From contig JAFAAN010000120.1 of NCBI GenBank assembly GCA_023426545.1, positions 54,743-118,742 on the forward strand: a stretch of 64,000 bases of DNA, written 5' to 3'. Origin of the DNA: Pseudomonadota bacterium. Lineage in GTDB: Bacteria > Myxococcota > Myxococcia > Myxococcales > Myxococcaceae. Shown piece by piece: positions 43,213 through 52,373 of the stretch. The notes beneath the pieces are model-generated. The model searched no databases. It was not told where the DNA came from and saw only the letters and a program-made list of their open reading frames with translations. Each line of letters opens with the position of its first letter. Within the stretch, counting starts at the first letter, position 1. Both the position numbers and the translations under genes were made by a program.

Positions 43213-45654
43213 ATGACCCAAGACTCCCTGACCCTCGCCTCCCTCGCTGACTTCCCCACGCTCGAGCGCATTCTGAAGGACCAGGGCTTGGACGCACTCA
43301 TGGGCGCCCTGGAGCGGTTGAATTCGCGGACGCCCGACAGCGAGAAGGCGCCGCGAGTCCTCGTCCGTGCCCTCGCGCTCGACGTGGCGTTCCTGCGAGC
43401 ACATCCCGAGGCACTCTTCCAATGCCTCTACAATCGGCTGCGCTGGTTCGACGCGCCCGATGCCGCGGAGCACTTCGTCCCTGAAAGCAAGGGCCCCTGG
43501 AGCGACCCGACGTCCCAGGTGTGGCGGCTCGCGGAGCGCTGGCGCCAGCAATGGGAGGCCCGAGGCGGCGCGCCATGGGTCGAGTCCCTGCGTCCACTCC
43601 CAGGCGCCCTGGAGGGCAGCGACCGGTTCTTCGCGCACGGCGCCCACGTGCTGAGCACGGCCTACTGTCCCTCTGGCGCGCGGCTGGCCACGGGGACGAA
43701 GGAAGACTCGCGTAACGTCCACGTCTGGGACGTGGCCACCGGTGCGCGCATCCGAACGATGGACGGGCACCCGACCGAGGTCCGCAGCGTCGCATGGAGC
43801 CCGGACGGGAAGATGCTGGCGTCTGGCTCGCGCAACCACGATGCGTGCATCTGGGATGTCGAAACGGGAGCCCTCGTACACGCGATGACCGGGCAGGAGG
43901 GGCAGGTGACGTCGGTGGCCTTCAGTCCGGATGGGCAGTGGCTCGCCGTGGCGAACCTGGGCTGGCTCGTCCGGCTGTTCGACGTGGCCACCGGCGAGGT
44001 GGTGCGCGTGCTCAAGGGCCACAAGCAGTCGGTGCTGAGCGTCGCCTTCCATCCGTCGGGGCGCTGGCTGGCCACGGGCGCCTCCGACAGCACGGCCCGC
44101 GTCTGGGACCTGGAGACAGGCGCACAGGTGGCCCGCATCCCCACCATCTCCAGCATCGGGTCCGTGGCCTTCAGTCCGGATGGCGGCAGGCTCGCGCTGG
44201 CGGACATGGACGGCGTCGTGCGAGTGGAGACCCAAGGCTGGATCCGGGTGCCTGGCGTGTGCGGACAGGGTGCCTTCTCGTCCGTCGCCTGGCTCGACGG
44301 CTCACGCCTGGGCGCACTCTCCTTCAACCGCGTGGAGGTGCTGGATGCCACGAGCGGCGACGTGCTGCGGACGCGCCCGTATCTGAGCGACGGGCACGGG
44401 CGCAGCGTGGCGTTCCACCCCGGTGGCGAGCGCTTTGCCATGACGGCCGCCGATGGACGGCTGCTCGTCGGAGACCTGGACGCCGAGCCCTCCCAGACGC
44501 TGCTGTCCGAGCAGGACCGCACGAAGCACCTGTGGGGACAAGCCGAGGGCATACGAGGCATCGCCCGGCGGAAGCAGGCGGCGCTGAACGTCGACACGGC
44601 CGGGCGCGCGAACAACGTCCCACATGACTACCGCGAAGTCCCCCTGGCGCCCTGGACGGTCAGCCCCGACGGCGCGCTGCTGGCGTGCCCCCTCATGAAC
44701 CTCGGTGAGCGCCCCTACCGGCCGGGCGTCCAGCTCCTCGATGCGAGGACCCTCGAGCCCGTACACACCCTGACGGCCCCGCTCAAGGGCGCAGCGGCGG
44801 CCCAGAGCATCTTCACGAGCGCACTGCCGATGGCGTTCTCCCCCGATGGACAGCTCCTGGCGGCCTCCCTCCAGGAAGGCCTGGTGCACGTGTGGCGCAT
44901 CTCGGATGCCACGCTGCTCCATGCACTCCGCGGCGCACGAAGCCCCGTGGCCATGGTGGATTTCACGCCCGATGGCGCCTTCGTGGTGTCCAGCTACGAG
45001 CACGACTCCCGCTTGTTGCTGCATGACGTGCGCAGCGGAACGACCACCGTCGATACGCAGGTGACCGTTCACCCCGCCCTCGCGTATGCGGCCGCGTCCC
45101 AGGCCCCCTGCATCGCCGTAGGCCGGCACTCGGGAGAGGTCGTGCTCTTCGACCTCTCCACCGGCACCCAACGCGTGCTCCATCTGGCGCAGGCCCCCAT
45201 CATCGCCGTGGGACTCTCCGCGAACGGCGCATTCGTCGCGGCCAGCTCCCAGGACCTGCGGGTGCGCGTGGTCGACACGCGAAAAAGCGCGCTCGTGCAC
45301 GACTTCCGGCACCCTGCCCCCGCCTTCCCGGTGGCGCTGAACGACGAGGTGCTCGTCACGCAAGCCAACGACCTGCGCACGCGCATCTTCGACCTTGCCA
45401 CGGGTGCGCCCCGCGCGGTGCTGGAGGGCTGCGCGGTCCCCGAGGACGTGGTGCGCCGGCACTACTGGGAGACGCTGGGAGAAGACCCCATCGCGTTCCA
45501 TCGGCGCCTGGAGCCCACCCCCTTCGTCCACTTCCACGACGCGATGGAGGAGACGCTCATCCTACGGGATGGGCTCGTCCTCGCGCGTGGGCGCGCTGAA
45601 CAGGACTTCTTGTATGTGCTCAAGCTCCACGACCCGGCTGCTCCAGCCTCGTAA
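43213..45654 (+). CDS. WD40 beta-propeller protein
   Basis: 813 residues. Residues 1-130 are alpha-helical, without a recognised domain. From about 140 on there are many WD40 blades, such as HVWDVATGARIRTMDGH, SVAFSPDGQWLAVA, LKGHKQSVLSVAFHPSGRWL, ARVWDLETGAQVARI, enough for two propellers. No kinase or other catalytic domain is attached. It should be a scaffold for protein assemblies. There is no signal, so it is cytoplasmic. It converges with the DUF1801 gene. Confidence 0.87.
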   Translation: MTQDSLTLASLADFPTLERILKDQGLDALMGALERLNSRTPDSEKAPRVLVRALALDVAFLRAHPEALFQCLYNRLRWFDAPDAAEHFVPESKGPWSDPTSQVWRLAERWRQQWEARGGAPWVESLRPLPGALEGSDRFFAHGAHVLSTAYCPSGARLATGTKEDSRNVHVWDVATGARIRTMDGHPTEVRSVAWSPDGKMLASGSRNHDACIWDVETGALVHAMTGQEGQVTSVAFSPDGQWLAVANLGWLVRLFDVATGEVVRVLKGHKQSVLSVAFHPSGRWLATGASDSTARVWDLETGAQVARIPTISSIGSVAFSPDGGRLALADMDGVVRVETQGWIRVPGVCGQGAFSSVAWLDGSRLGALSFNRVEVLDATSGDVLRTRPYLSDGHGRSVAFHPGGERFAMTAADGRLLVGDLDAEPSQTLLSEQDRTKHLWGQAEGIRGIARRKQAALNVDTAGRANNVPHDYREVPLAPWTVSPDGALLACPLMNLGERPYRPGVQLLDARTLEPVHTLTAPLKGAAAAQSIFTSALPMAFSPDGQLLAASLQEGLVHVWRISDATLLHALRGARSPVAMVDFTPDGAFVVSSYEHDSRLLLHDVRSGTTTVDTQVTVHPALAYAAASQAPCIAVGRHSGEVVLFDLSTGTQRVLHLAQAPIIAVGLSANGAFVAASSQDLRVRVVDTRKSALVHDFRHPAPAFPVALNDEVLVTQANDLRTRIFDLATGAPRAVLEGCAVPEDVVRRHYWETLGEDPIAFHRRLEPTPFVHFHDAMEETLILRDGLVLARGRAEQDFLYVLKLHDPAAPAS

Positions 45655-45746
45655 GCCCGTCCGGCGGTCGCGCCCTGCCCGAGCGGAAGCCCCTGAGGCT
45701 CCGCCGGGCATCCCCACGACACCTCGGAAGGACCGGTGCGCCGCGC

Positions 45747-46142
45747 CTACGCTTCCGGCGCGGTCGCCTCCATCCACTGCACGACGGCCTTGCTCAGCGC
45801 CGACCGCTTCGCCTTCACGTCCTCCTGGTCGAGCAGCGTGACGACAGCGCGGTCATCGGCCACCCATTCCAGCAGACCACTGCGGTCCTCGAAGGAGAAG
45901 CCACGCGTGCTCTTCGCCTTCGCCCCCCGGTGGAAGATGAGCTGAACGCAGTCCTTGGGCTTCAGCTTGAATGTCACCCGGTCATCCCCCTTGAAGCAGA
46001 AGCTCGGCGCGTTCCACTTGATGCGCTCGGTGATGCCCGGGTGCGCCTCCAGGATGGCCGCTCGGAGGCTCTCGACCTCGTCCTTCCGGGAGTGCTCGAG
46101 CTCCCGCATGAATCGTTCAACGTCTTCTGACCTGTTCGACAT
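45747..46142 (-). CDS. DUF1801 domain protein
   Basis: 131 residues. RIKWNAPSFCFKGDDRVTFKLKP and VQLIFHRGAKA are characteristic of DUF1801 (the YdhG-like fold). The function of the family is poorly defined. A small soluble protein, divergent from the HhH lipoprotein gene across a 297-bp spacer. Confidence 0.82.
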   Translation of the reverse strand: MSNRSEDVERFMRELEHSRKDEVESLRAAILEAHPGITERIKWNAPSFCFKGDDRVTFKLKPKDCVQLIFHRGAKAKSTRGFSFEDRSGLLEWVADDRAVVTLLDQEDVKAKRSALSKAVVQWMEATAPEA

Positions 46143-46439
46143 ATGCGCCTCCCGCGAGGCTGCGCTTCTAGCACTCCCCCCGTTGCGTTGCGTCGCCTCC
46201 GCCTCCGCGATGATACGTGGGGCCCTGAGACGACCGTCCCGCGGGAGTCAAGCCCTTTGACGGTGCGTAACGCGCCACAACAAGCGCAGGCGGGAATGCC
46301 TCGGCGATTTCCGGCGTGGCTCCGCTCGAAAATGACCTTCCCGTAAACACCTCCTACTACCGATTCCAAGGATGAACCGCGAGCCGCGCGAGTGGTGTAT
46401 GGAGGCGCGTCCCTCGCAGTCCCCACAGAGGAGTCCTCG

Positions 46440-47459
46440 ATGCGTCATCTCGTTCCCGCCCTTCTCTCCGCGAGCCTGCTGGTCGGCTGTGGACCCGCCG
46501 AATCCGAACCGGCCCTCCAGCCCCTGGAGCGGCAGGATGCGCCGCTCACCACCACGGACGTGGACGTGGCCCCCGAGTGCCAGGGCATCCTCACCTTCGT
46601 GAACACGGAGTCCTTCGCGACGCTGGACGCGTACCTACCCAGCGACGTCGCCAACAACCTCGTGGGCCACCGCGCGACGGCGCCCTTCACGACGTTGGCG
46701 GAGGTCGCCTCGGTCCGTGGCGTCGGTCCGGTGCGCCTGACGCAAATCGAAGGAGGCGCCCGCGCCCTGGGCTACATCACCAGCACCTGCGTGGGCATCC
46801 TGGACCAGCTCGCGCTCTCCACCGATGACGCCGCGGCGGTGGTCTCCCTGGTGAACACCGTGGGCGCGAGCACCCTGTATGCCATCCTGCCCAATGCGTG
46901 GACGGGCGCGACGAACCTGCTCAACCTCCGTCCCTTCACGTCGGTCCAGGCCATCTCCGAGACGTCCGGCATCGGCACGGCGAGCCTGCGGAGCCTCCGC
47001 AACGCCGCCACCCAGGGTTACGCCCTGGCGGAGCTCGTCGCCGCCATCAACGCGCAGCCCCCGTCCCTGTGGACGACGCGGCTGAGCCAGAACTTCACCG
47101 TGGAGGCGGTCCTGGCGGGCTCCCACGGCGGCGACCAGCTCGATAACGGGACGTGCTTCGGCATCGACCCCGGCCTCTACCCGCCCGGGGACTGGCAGAC
47201 CCGCGCGAACCTGGCCACGGGCACCGAGGTCCTCGAGCAGGTCCGAAGCTCGGTCGGCTACGCGGAGCGCAATGGCCCGCTCTCGGCGCAGCTCATCACC
47301 GATGGCCTGGCCGAGCTCGAGGCGCGCACGGCGGGCGGCACTTTCAAGGGCTGCTCCATCCGCTACAGCAAGGGCCCCTGGGCCGGCGTCGTCGTCACCT
47401 TCTTCATCGACACGGTGACGGGCTCCCGCATGCTCACGGAGCAGCACTGGGTGGAGTGA
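46440..47459 (+). CDS. Lipoprotein with two helix-hairpin-helix-like motifs
   Basis: 339 residues; GAGGAG precedes ATG 46440. The signal ends at LLVGCGP (Cys17). Residues about 60-110 (FTTLAEVASVRGVGPVRLTQI) and 150-205 (FTSVQAISETSGIGTASLRS) match the ComEA-type HhH pattern, hairpins that bind the DNA backbone. The C-terminal 130 residues are unassigned (NGTCFGIDPGLYPPGDWQT). A DNA-binding protein in the envelope would suit uptake or extracellular DNA, but HhH-like folds also occur in protein contacts. Confidence 0.68.
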   Translation: MRHLVPALLSASLLVGCGPAESEPALQPLERQDAPLTTTDVDVAPECQGILTFVNTESFATLDAYLPSDVANNLVGHRATAPFTTLAEVASVRGVGPVRLTQIEGGARALGYITSTCVGILDQLALSTDDAAAVVSLVNTVGASTLYAILPNAWTGATNLLNLRPFTSVQAISETSGIGTASLRSLRNAATQGYALAELVAAINAQPPSLWTTRLSQNFTVEAVLAGSHGGDQLDNGTCFGIDPGLYPPGDWQTRANLATGTEVLEQVRSSVGYAERNGPLSAQLITDGLAELEARTAGGTFKGCSIRYSKGPWAGVVVTFFIDTVTGSRMLTEQHWVE

Positions 47460-47466
47460 AGCCCCC

Positions 47467-47502
47467 GTCTGGGATGCTCGCCGCTGCGCGAGCATCCCAG
47501 AC
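47467..47502. terminator. Bidirectional terminator hairpin
   Basis: GTCTGGGATGCTCG (47467-47480) and CGAGCATCCCAGAC (47489-47502) form a perfect 14-bp stem with an 8-base loop in the 53-bp gap between two converging genes. It would end transcripts from both sides. Confidence 0.8.
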
Positions 47503-47512
47503 GTCGCGAGGA

Positions 47513-48646
47513 CTACGGCACCGTGGCCTTCACGGACACGCCCGAGTAGGACGCGTAGCCTCGCACGGAGACGTACCAGGTCCCGGCGCCGGGATTCGAG
47601 ATGATGCAGGTCTCGTTGTTGCCGCTCAGGTAGGGGCGGCAGTTGTACGAGGACGTGGTGGGCTGCGAGCCCTGCCGCACGTAGAGGTCGGCGTCACCCG
47701 AGCCGCCCGACTGCGTCACGGTGAGCGACGCGGCGCCGCTCGGCACGGTGATGGCGTAGTGCTTCCACGAGCTGCTGGTGCCAGACAGGCTCGTCTGCTC
47801 CAGCAGGACGGTGGCGGGCGGAGGCGGCGCGCCGTTGATGTAGGAGTTGATCCAGCTCTCGAACGGCGACACGCGCGCATACATGCCCGGATAGCGAGCG
47901 TCGGCGCAGCCGTAGCCCCAGCTCACGACGCCCGCGAGCTTGCGGGTGCCGTTGTGGACGACGGAGAGCGGCCCCCCACTGTCACCCTGGCAGGCGTCCT
48001 TGCCCGGGGCAGCGGCGGCGAGCTGGTCCGGGGTGATGGTCTCGTTGGGGTAGCTGCTCTGCGCCTGCGCGTTCGTAATCAGGTTGACGTCCACCGTCTG
48101 CAACGTGACGGGCGACGACGTGGTGGAGGTGGTCCCCCAACCGGTGACACGAGCGACCACGCCCGCGTTGGTCGCGCCAGCCGCGGCGTCCGCCACCGTG
48201 ACGATGGGGATGGACTGGACCGTCGACCCATCCAGGTTCAGCGGCGAGGACAGGCGCATCAGGGCCACGTCCTTGCCCAGGGTCGGGTCGACATAGCCCG
48301 GATAGATGACCACCTGCGCGACGGTGCGCGTCTGGCCCGTACCGTTGCGCGCGGTGCTTCCTGCCAGGATGCGGCTCGGCGGCCCATCCTCCACGCAGTG
48401 TGCCGCGGTGAGAATCCAGTTCGCGTTGAGGATGGAGCCACCGCAGAAGTGGAAGGTGCCACTCTGCAGTGACACCTGCCACGGGTTCTCATTGATGGTC
48501 GTGTTGGTGCCACCGATGATGTCCTGCTCGATGGTGGCCGGATTCACCGCCTCGGCCTGCTGCTCCTGCAGTTCCGAACCGCAACCGACCAGCAACGACA
48601 TCGCGCCCACAGTCGACCAACGACGCATGAACTGCAGTGAAAGCAT
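47513..48646 (-). CDS. Secreted trypsin-like serine protease with C-terminal PPC domain
   Basis: 377 residues; GAGG and ATG at 48646. The signal ends at LLVGCGSE (lipobox Cys22), so it may be a lipoprotein. Peptidase S1 starts at IIGGTNTTINENPWQVSL; the triad is His in LTAAHCV, Asp in DVALMRL and Ser in CQGDSGGPL. A Pro-rich linker (GAPPPPATV) leads to a PPC domain (residues about 285-377). It degrades extracellular protein, in keeping with predation. Confidence 0.92.
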   Translation of the reverse strand: MLSLQFMRRWSTVGAMSLLVGCGSELQEQQAEAVNPATIEQDIIGGTNTTINENPWQVSLQSGTFHFCGGSILNANWILTAAHCVEDGPPSRILAGSTARNGTGQTRTVAQVVIYPGYVDPTLGKDVALMRLSSPLNLDGSTVQSIPIVTVADAAAGATNAGVVARVTGWGTTSTTSSPVTLQTVDVNLITNAQAQSSYPNETITPDQLAAAAPGKDACQGDSGGPLSVVHNGTRKLAGVVSWGYGCADARYPGMYARVSPFESWINSYINGAPPPPATVLLEQTSLSGTSSSWKHYAITVPSGAASLTVTQSGGSGDADLYVRQGSQPTTSSYNCRPYLSGNNETCIISNPGAGTWYVSVRGYASYSGVSVKATVP

Positions 48647-48952
48647 GGGAGACCTCGGTCAAGGGAAAGGCGTGAAGCGGCCATCCAGACAAACGCCGAT
48701 TCACAGAAAAACCGTAACACGCGCTTAATCCCCTCACCGGCGCTCCAATGACTAACGGCCGGGTCTGATAAGTACTGGCCACACCCCGTGCGACCAGCCT
48801 GTTTCATTACATTCGCGTCGCACTGCGGGGCCGTCCACGGCGCCCATGGGTTGACCTGGACCCGCCGCGACGGTCGTCCCTCACTTCGCCCTGGCCAGGG
48901 GCTCCGCTTCAGACTCGCGCACGCGCAGGAGACGGTGGCGCAGCTCCATGCA
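48647..48952. other. Upstream region of the serine protease gene (306 bp)
   Basis: No open frame with a credible product. Several AT-rich blocks (around 48700-48810) probably contain the protease promoter, but I cannot assign boxes. The DinB-like gene's stop marks the right edge. Confidence 0.45.
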
Positions 48953-49492
48953 TCATGTGACGGTGCCGCCTGTGGACGTTACGGCCAGGACGAAGCGCGC
49001 GTAGCCGATTTCCGCCGCGTTCTTCATCAGCTCGAGGTTGACCCAGGCCACGATGTCGCCAAACGGCTTGCCTTGCAGTGGCCAGCGGGTTCGGTCCGTC
49101 GAACGCAGGTCCTCGTCGCTGAGCCGCTCGACCGCCGCGCGCCACTCGGCGTGGAGACGCGAAATCCAGGCCCGCGCCTCATCGGCGGTGCCCGGCCAGT
49201 CCACATGCTCGCGCGCCAGGGTCGCGTCCCCGAAAGAATGGTTCTGAACCATGGACCACCAGAAGCCCAGGTGCCACGTCAGCCACGCGATGCTCGCCGG
49301 GCCCAGGTCGTATCCCTCGTGCTCGGGCCACTCCGCGCGCCAGCGCCCATCCTCGCCGCGGTGCACGTGTAAGCCTGCACGCCCCGGGCGCCGCAGGCAC
49401 TCCTCCGTGGTCAATCCATCCAAGTGGTAGCACGTGAGCGCCCACGCCGTGTCGAGCTGCCCCAACAATGTGTCCCTGAGGAGATTCGCCAT
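48953..49492 (-). CDS. DinB/YfiT-superfamily protein
   Basis: 179 residues, a four-helix bundle. Putative metal-binding His residues are in TCYHLDGL, AWLTWHLGFWWSMV and NHSFGD. Members include thiol transferases, but most are of unknown function. The upstream region is shared with the divergent macrodomain gene at 49631. Confidence 0.78.
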   Translation of the reverse strand: MANLLRDTLLGQLDTAWALTCYHLDGLTTEECLRRPGRAGLHVHRGEDGRWRAEWPEHEGYDLGPASIAWLTWHLGFWWSMVQNHSFGDATLAREHVDWPGTADEARAWISRLHAEWRAAVERLSDEDLRSTDRTRWPLQGKPFGDIVAWVNLELMKNAAEIGYARFVLAVTSTGGTVT

Positions 49493-49630
49493 GGGCGCCA
49501 GAATAGACCGGCTCTCGCCCGGCAGCCGCTCGCTGCGCCGGGCGATGGGGGGATTCTCCCACGCGTCGGGCGCGCGCCGGGGCTATACCAGCGCATCGCA
49601 TCCGAGCGTGCCTGGATGACGGAGGGGACC

Positions 49631-50164
49631 ATGAGCGATGAGCGGCTGGAGCTGATGCAAGGGGACATCACGCGCATCCAGGCAGATGCGATTGTGAACG
49701 CAGCCAACGCCTCGTTGAGCGGAGGCGGAGGCGTGGATGGGGCCATCCACCGCGCGGCGGGGCCCGGGCTCCTGGCCGAGTGCCGCACGCTGGGCCGCTG
49801 CCCCCCTGGGCAGGCGCGCATCACCGGCGGCCACAACCTGCCCGCGGCCCACGTCATCCACGCGGTGGGGCCCGTTTGGCAGGGCGGCGGGAGTGGCGAG
49901 GAGTCACTGCTCGCGGGCTGCTATCGGAGCGCCTTCGCCCTGATGGAGCAGCACGGGCTGCGCACCATTGCCTTCCCCTCCATCTCCACGGGGGCTTATG
50001 GCTATCCCATCGAGCGAGCCTCCCGGATTGCCTTGCGTGAGATTCTCGCCGCGCTTCGGCGGATGCCGTCACTCCAGCGCGTGACGGTCGTGCTCTTCAG
50101 CGACAAGGACCTGGAGGTGTATCAGCGCGCACGGGCGGAGCTGGAGAGCGCTGCGCCCTCCTGA
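49631..50164 (+). CDS. Macrodomain protein (O-acetyl-ADP-ribose deacetylase-type)
   Basis: 177 residues; GGAGGGG just before ATG 49631. The ADP-ribose pocket is shown by IQADAIVNAANASLSGGGGV, VDGAIHRAAGP and FPSISTGAYGYPIERA. It should remove acetyl or ADP-ribose groups from small molecules or proteins. It ends ahead of a converging gene and a strong terminator. Confidence 0.93.
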   Translation: MSDERLELMQGDITRIQADAIVNAANASLSGGGGVDGAIHRAAGPGLLAECRTLGRCPPGQARITGGHNLPAAHVIHAVGPVWQGGGSGEESLLAGCYRSAFALMEQHGLRTIAFPSISTGAYGYPIERASRIALREILAALRRMPSLQRVTVVLFSDKDLEVYQRARAELESAAPS

Positions 50165-50308
50165 CACGCCCATCCAGGCATAGGGGCGGCCTCGTCCAGG
50201 GCTCACCTCACGAGGCCCGATGGCAGCCGCCCCATCGCCTCGAACGCCGCGACGCCCCCTGCCCTCCATTGACGGGAGGACAGGCAAGGCGACGGAGGAC
50301 CCGCGGTC

Positions 50309-50343
50309 GCGTCTCATGCCACTTCATCCGTGGCATGAGACGC
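50309..50343. terminator. Bidirectional terminator hairpin
   Basis: GCGTCTCATGCCAC (50309-50322) and GTGGCATGAGACGC (50330-50343) form a perfect 14-bp stem with a 7-base loop between the converging macrodomain and lipoprotein genes. Confidence 0.8.
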
Positions 50344-50394
50344 TGACAGTCAGACGGGCTTCGGCGGATGCGGCTTCGAGGAGGGAGACCGGGC

Positions 50395-50931
50395 TCAGTA
50401 GGCAACGGCACCATTGGGGAGCAGCAGGCGGTGGCTTCCCATGTCCACGAGGGAGCGAGCCACATCGAGCTGAACCACCGCACGGCCGCGCAACGCGAGT
50501 TCGTGCACGGGTGCCTCGAAGCTGACCGGAGCGACGGTGGCATCGATGAGGCCACTTCCCTCTGCCTGGTCGTATCCTCCGAGTCCTTCGAGCTGGAGCA
50601 TCACCCGAACGCGCTCCGTCCCCTCCGGCACGTAGAAGTAGGCGACCAGGGGCGCGTGGTTGATGGCGGCCAGGTCCACCCGCTCATTCACCAGCTCCAC
50701 CTTGAGCGGAGCCCCATTCGCGGTGACACGGACGGCGCCGATGGGGAGCTCCAGCTTGTCGAAGCCCTCCACCGCGGCGCCCCGGAGCCGCAGCTCGAAC
50801 CGCTGTCCGTCAGCCGTCTCCACGGGCGGCGTGTTGTCATCCTGGATGGAGCTGAGGCGCGGGCTCTCCCCACCACAGGCGGCAAGGGCCAGGGCCGCGG
50901 AAACACATGTCGAGAGCATGATCTTCTTCAT
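50395..50931 (-). CDS. Lipoprotein, DUF4382-like
   Basis: 178 residues, AAGGAAAG site. The signal ends at LALAACGG (Cys19). The mature beta-rich domain (RFELRLRGAAVEGFDKLELP, AVRVTANGAPLKVELVNERV) resembles DUF4382 lipoproteins of myxobacteria. It starts 54 bases after the stop of the upstream secreted protein gene, so it is probably in one operon with it. Function unknown. Confidence 0.65.
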   Translation of the reverse strand: MKKIMLSTCVSAALALAACGGESPRLSSIQDDNTPPVETADGQRFELRLRGAAVEGFDKLELPIGAVRVTANGAPLKVELVNERVDLAAINHAPLVAYFYVPEGTERVRVMLQLEGLGGYDQAEGSGLIDATVAPVSFEAPVHELALRGRAVVQLDVARSLVDMGSHRLLLPNGAVAY

Positions 50932-50985
50932 GGCGTTTCTTTCCTTGAATCTCGGGAAATGGGTTGGAGTTGCATGAGGGGCGGC

Positions 50986-51921
50986 TCAGGGCGAGCAGCT
51001 CTGGCCGGAGTTGGAGGTCGGGTCGACCGCGATCGCCTCGGCGGCCTGAGGCGTGGACGGACCAGGCACGAAGTTCGCGGGCAGCGGGAACGAGTCACAG
51101 CCGTTGTTGAAGGCATCCACGTCATTGATGAGCGGCGAGATGACGTCGCACTGCGTGGTATTCAGCGCGGCGACCGCGTCCGTGAGGAGCGACGCCGGGT
51201 CGGGCGTCGCGCCGAACAGGCGCTGGTTGCAGATGCCCACCAGCGTCTGGCGCGCGAGGAGGAAGCGGAGCCGGTCCAGCTGGCTGCGCGTGCCACCCTG
51301 CGGGTACTTGGCGGGGCTTCCCCAGAGGATGCCCTCGGCGGCGGGGAGCGTGGAGATGGTGCCGATGGCGCCCAGGTTGATGGGGCCCAGCGCCAGGCAC
51401 TGCGTGACGGTGAGGATGCGGTTCTTGAAGAAGCCAAGCGTCCGGGTTGCATTGGTGCACTCCACCGGAGGTGGCTGCTCCCGCTCGCAGGTCAGGCTCG
51501 CCCCACACATGTAGGCGCCCAGGTCGAACGTCACGGTGAATACGTTGTCGATGCGCGAGTCCGCCACGCCATCCATTTCGGCGATGGTCAGGCATTCGTC
51601 GTAGCTGCCAATCTGGAGCGCGAAGTTCGACGTCAGCGAGCCGTTGACCGGGATGCTGACCGGCGGAGGCGGCGTGAACGTGAACCCCTCGCTGGACAGC
51701 ACGTCATCCGTCGCCGTCAGCAAGATGGACGGCAGCGTCGGGTGCACGTTCGTGACCTTGAAGCTGTAGTTCGCCGTGAATGGATAGGAGTCCGCGACGG
51801 CCATCGTCTCCCCATTCACCCGCTTCTCGCAAACCAGGTCATGGGCGCTCGCGACACCGCTTCCCCCCATCACCACTGCACAAACAGCGGCGACCCACTC
51901 GCGCTTCTTCTGCATCCGCAT
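50986..51921 (-). CDS. Secreted protein of unknown function
   Basis: 311 residues from ATG 51921 (51915 also possible), GAGG about nine bases before. A signal peptide covers residues 1-27 (VMGGSGVASA then HDLVCE). The mature part has eight or more Cys, a beta-rich half and a second half with CTNATRTLGFFKNRILTVTQ and ARQTLVGICNQRLF, seen in large secreted myxobacterial proteins from memory but with no named function. It is the first gene of a two-gene operon. Confidence 0.68.
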   Translation of the reverse strand: MRMQKKREWVAAVCAVVMGGSGVASAHDLVCEKRVNGETMAVADSYPFTANYSFKVTNVHPTLPSILLTATDDVLSSEGFTFTPPPPVSIPVNGSLTSNFALQIGSYDECLTIAEMDGVADSRIDNVFTVTFDLGAYMCGASLTCEREQPPPVECTNATRTLGFFKNRILTVTQCLALGPINLGAIGTISTLPAAEGILWGSPAKYPQGGTRSQLDRLRFLLARQTLVGICNQRLFGATPDPASLLTDAVAALNTTQCDVISPLINDVDAFNNGCDSFPLPANFVPGPSTPQAAEAIAVDPTSNSGQSCSP

Positions 51922-52373
51922 TGTGTCTACCTCGTTCAGGAGCCACCAAGGCTCGGTCGCGGCGTTTTCACTGTTTGTGCCATCTGTGGGCACAAGCGAG
52001 GCGACAAGCCCCCGACACAAGGATTCCCCAATGGAGGTAGGTGTTACGCCCTTCTGCGCGTCATGGGGAAAATCTCACCCCTTCGTGGAGACCTGTCCGG
52101 CGCGGGGGAAGCAATCCTGGCGGAACGCGGGGTGGGTAAAAGGCAGCCCCACGACCGCCGCTCACCCAGGTGACCAGGACAAACGCTTCCACTGGCCTTT
52201 CAGATGCCCGCCGGGTGAAGTCCCTTTCACCCGACACGCGGTGGCCCTGCCGGGTGATGTGATGCCCTCACCGCCTCGCACGAGCCATGAGGGCGGCTGA
52301 CGGCCCTGAGACCTCGGCGGAGACAATCAGCGCAGGGGCGAAGCGTTGAAGCGCCGCGTCCCGCGACGCGGCG
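51922..52373. other. Non-coding gap with clustered GGTGA/TCACC half-sites (452 bp)
   Basis: No open frame with a credible product. The stretch is the upstream region of the secreted protein at 51921 and lies downstream of the membrane glycosyltransferase gene. The main structure is the cluster of inverted repeats at 52162-52272. Confidence 0.5.
52162..52272. repeat. Three inverted repeats built from GGTGA half-sites
   Basis: TCACC-CA-GGTGA (52162-52173), CGGGTGAA-6-TTCACCCG (52212-52233) and GGTGA-10-TCACC (52253-52272) lie within 111 bp. The middle one is a perfect 8-bp repeat. The spacing varies, and the cluster begins about 240 bp upstream of the secreted-protein gene. It may be a set of operators. 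Confidence 0.5.
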
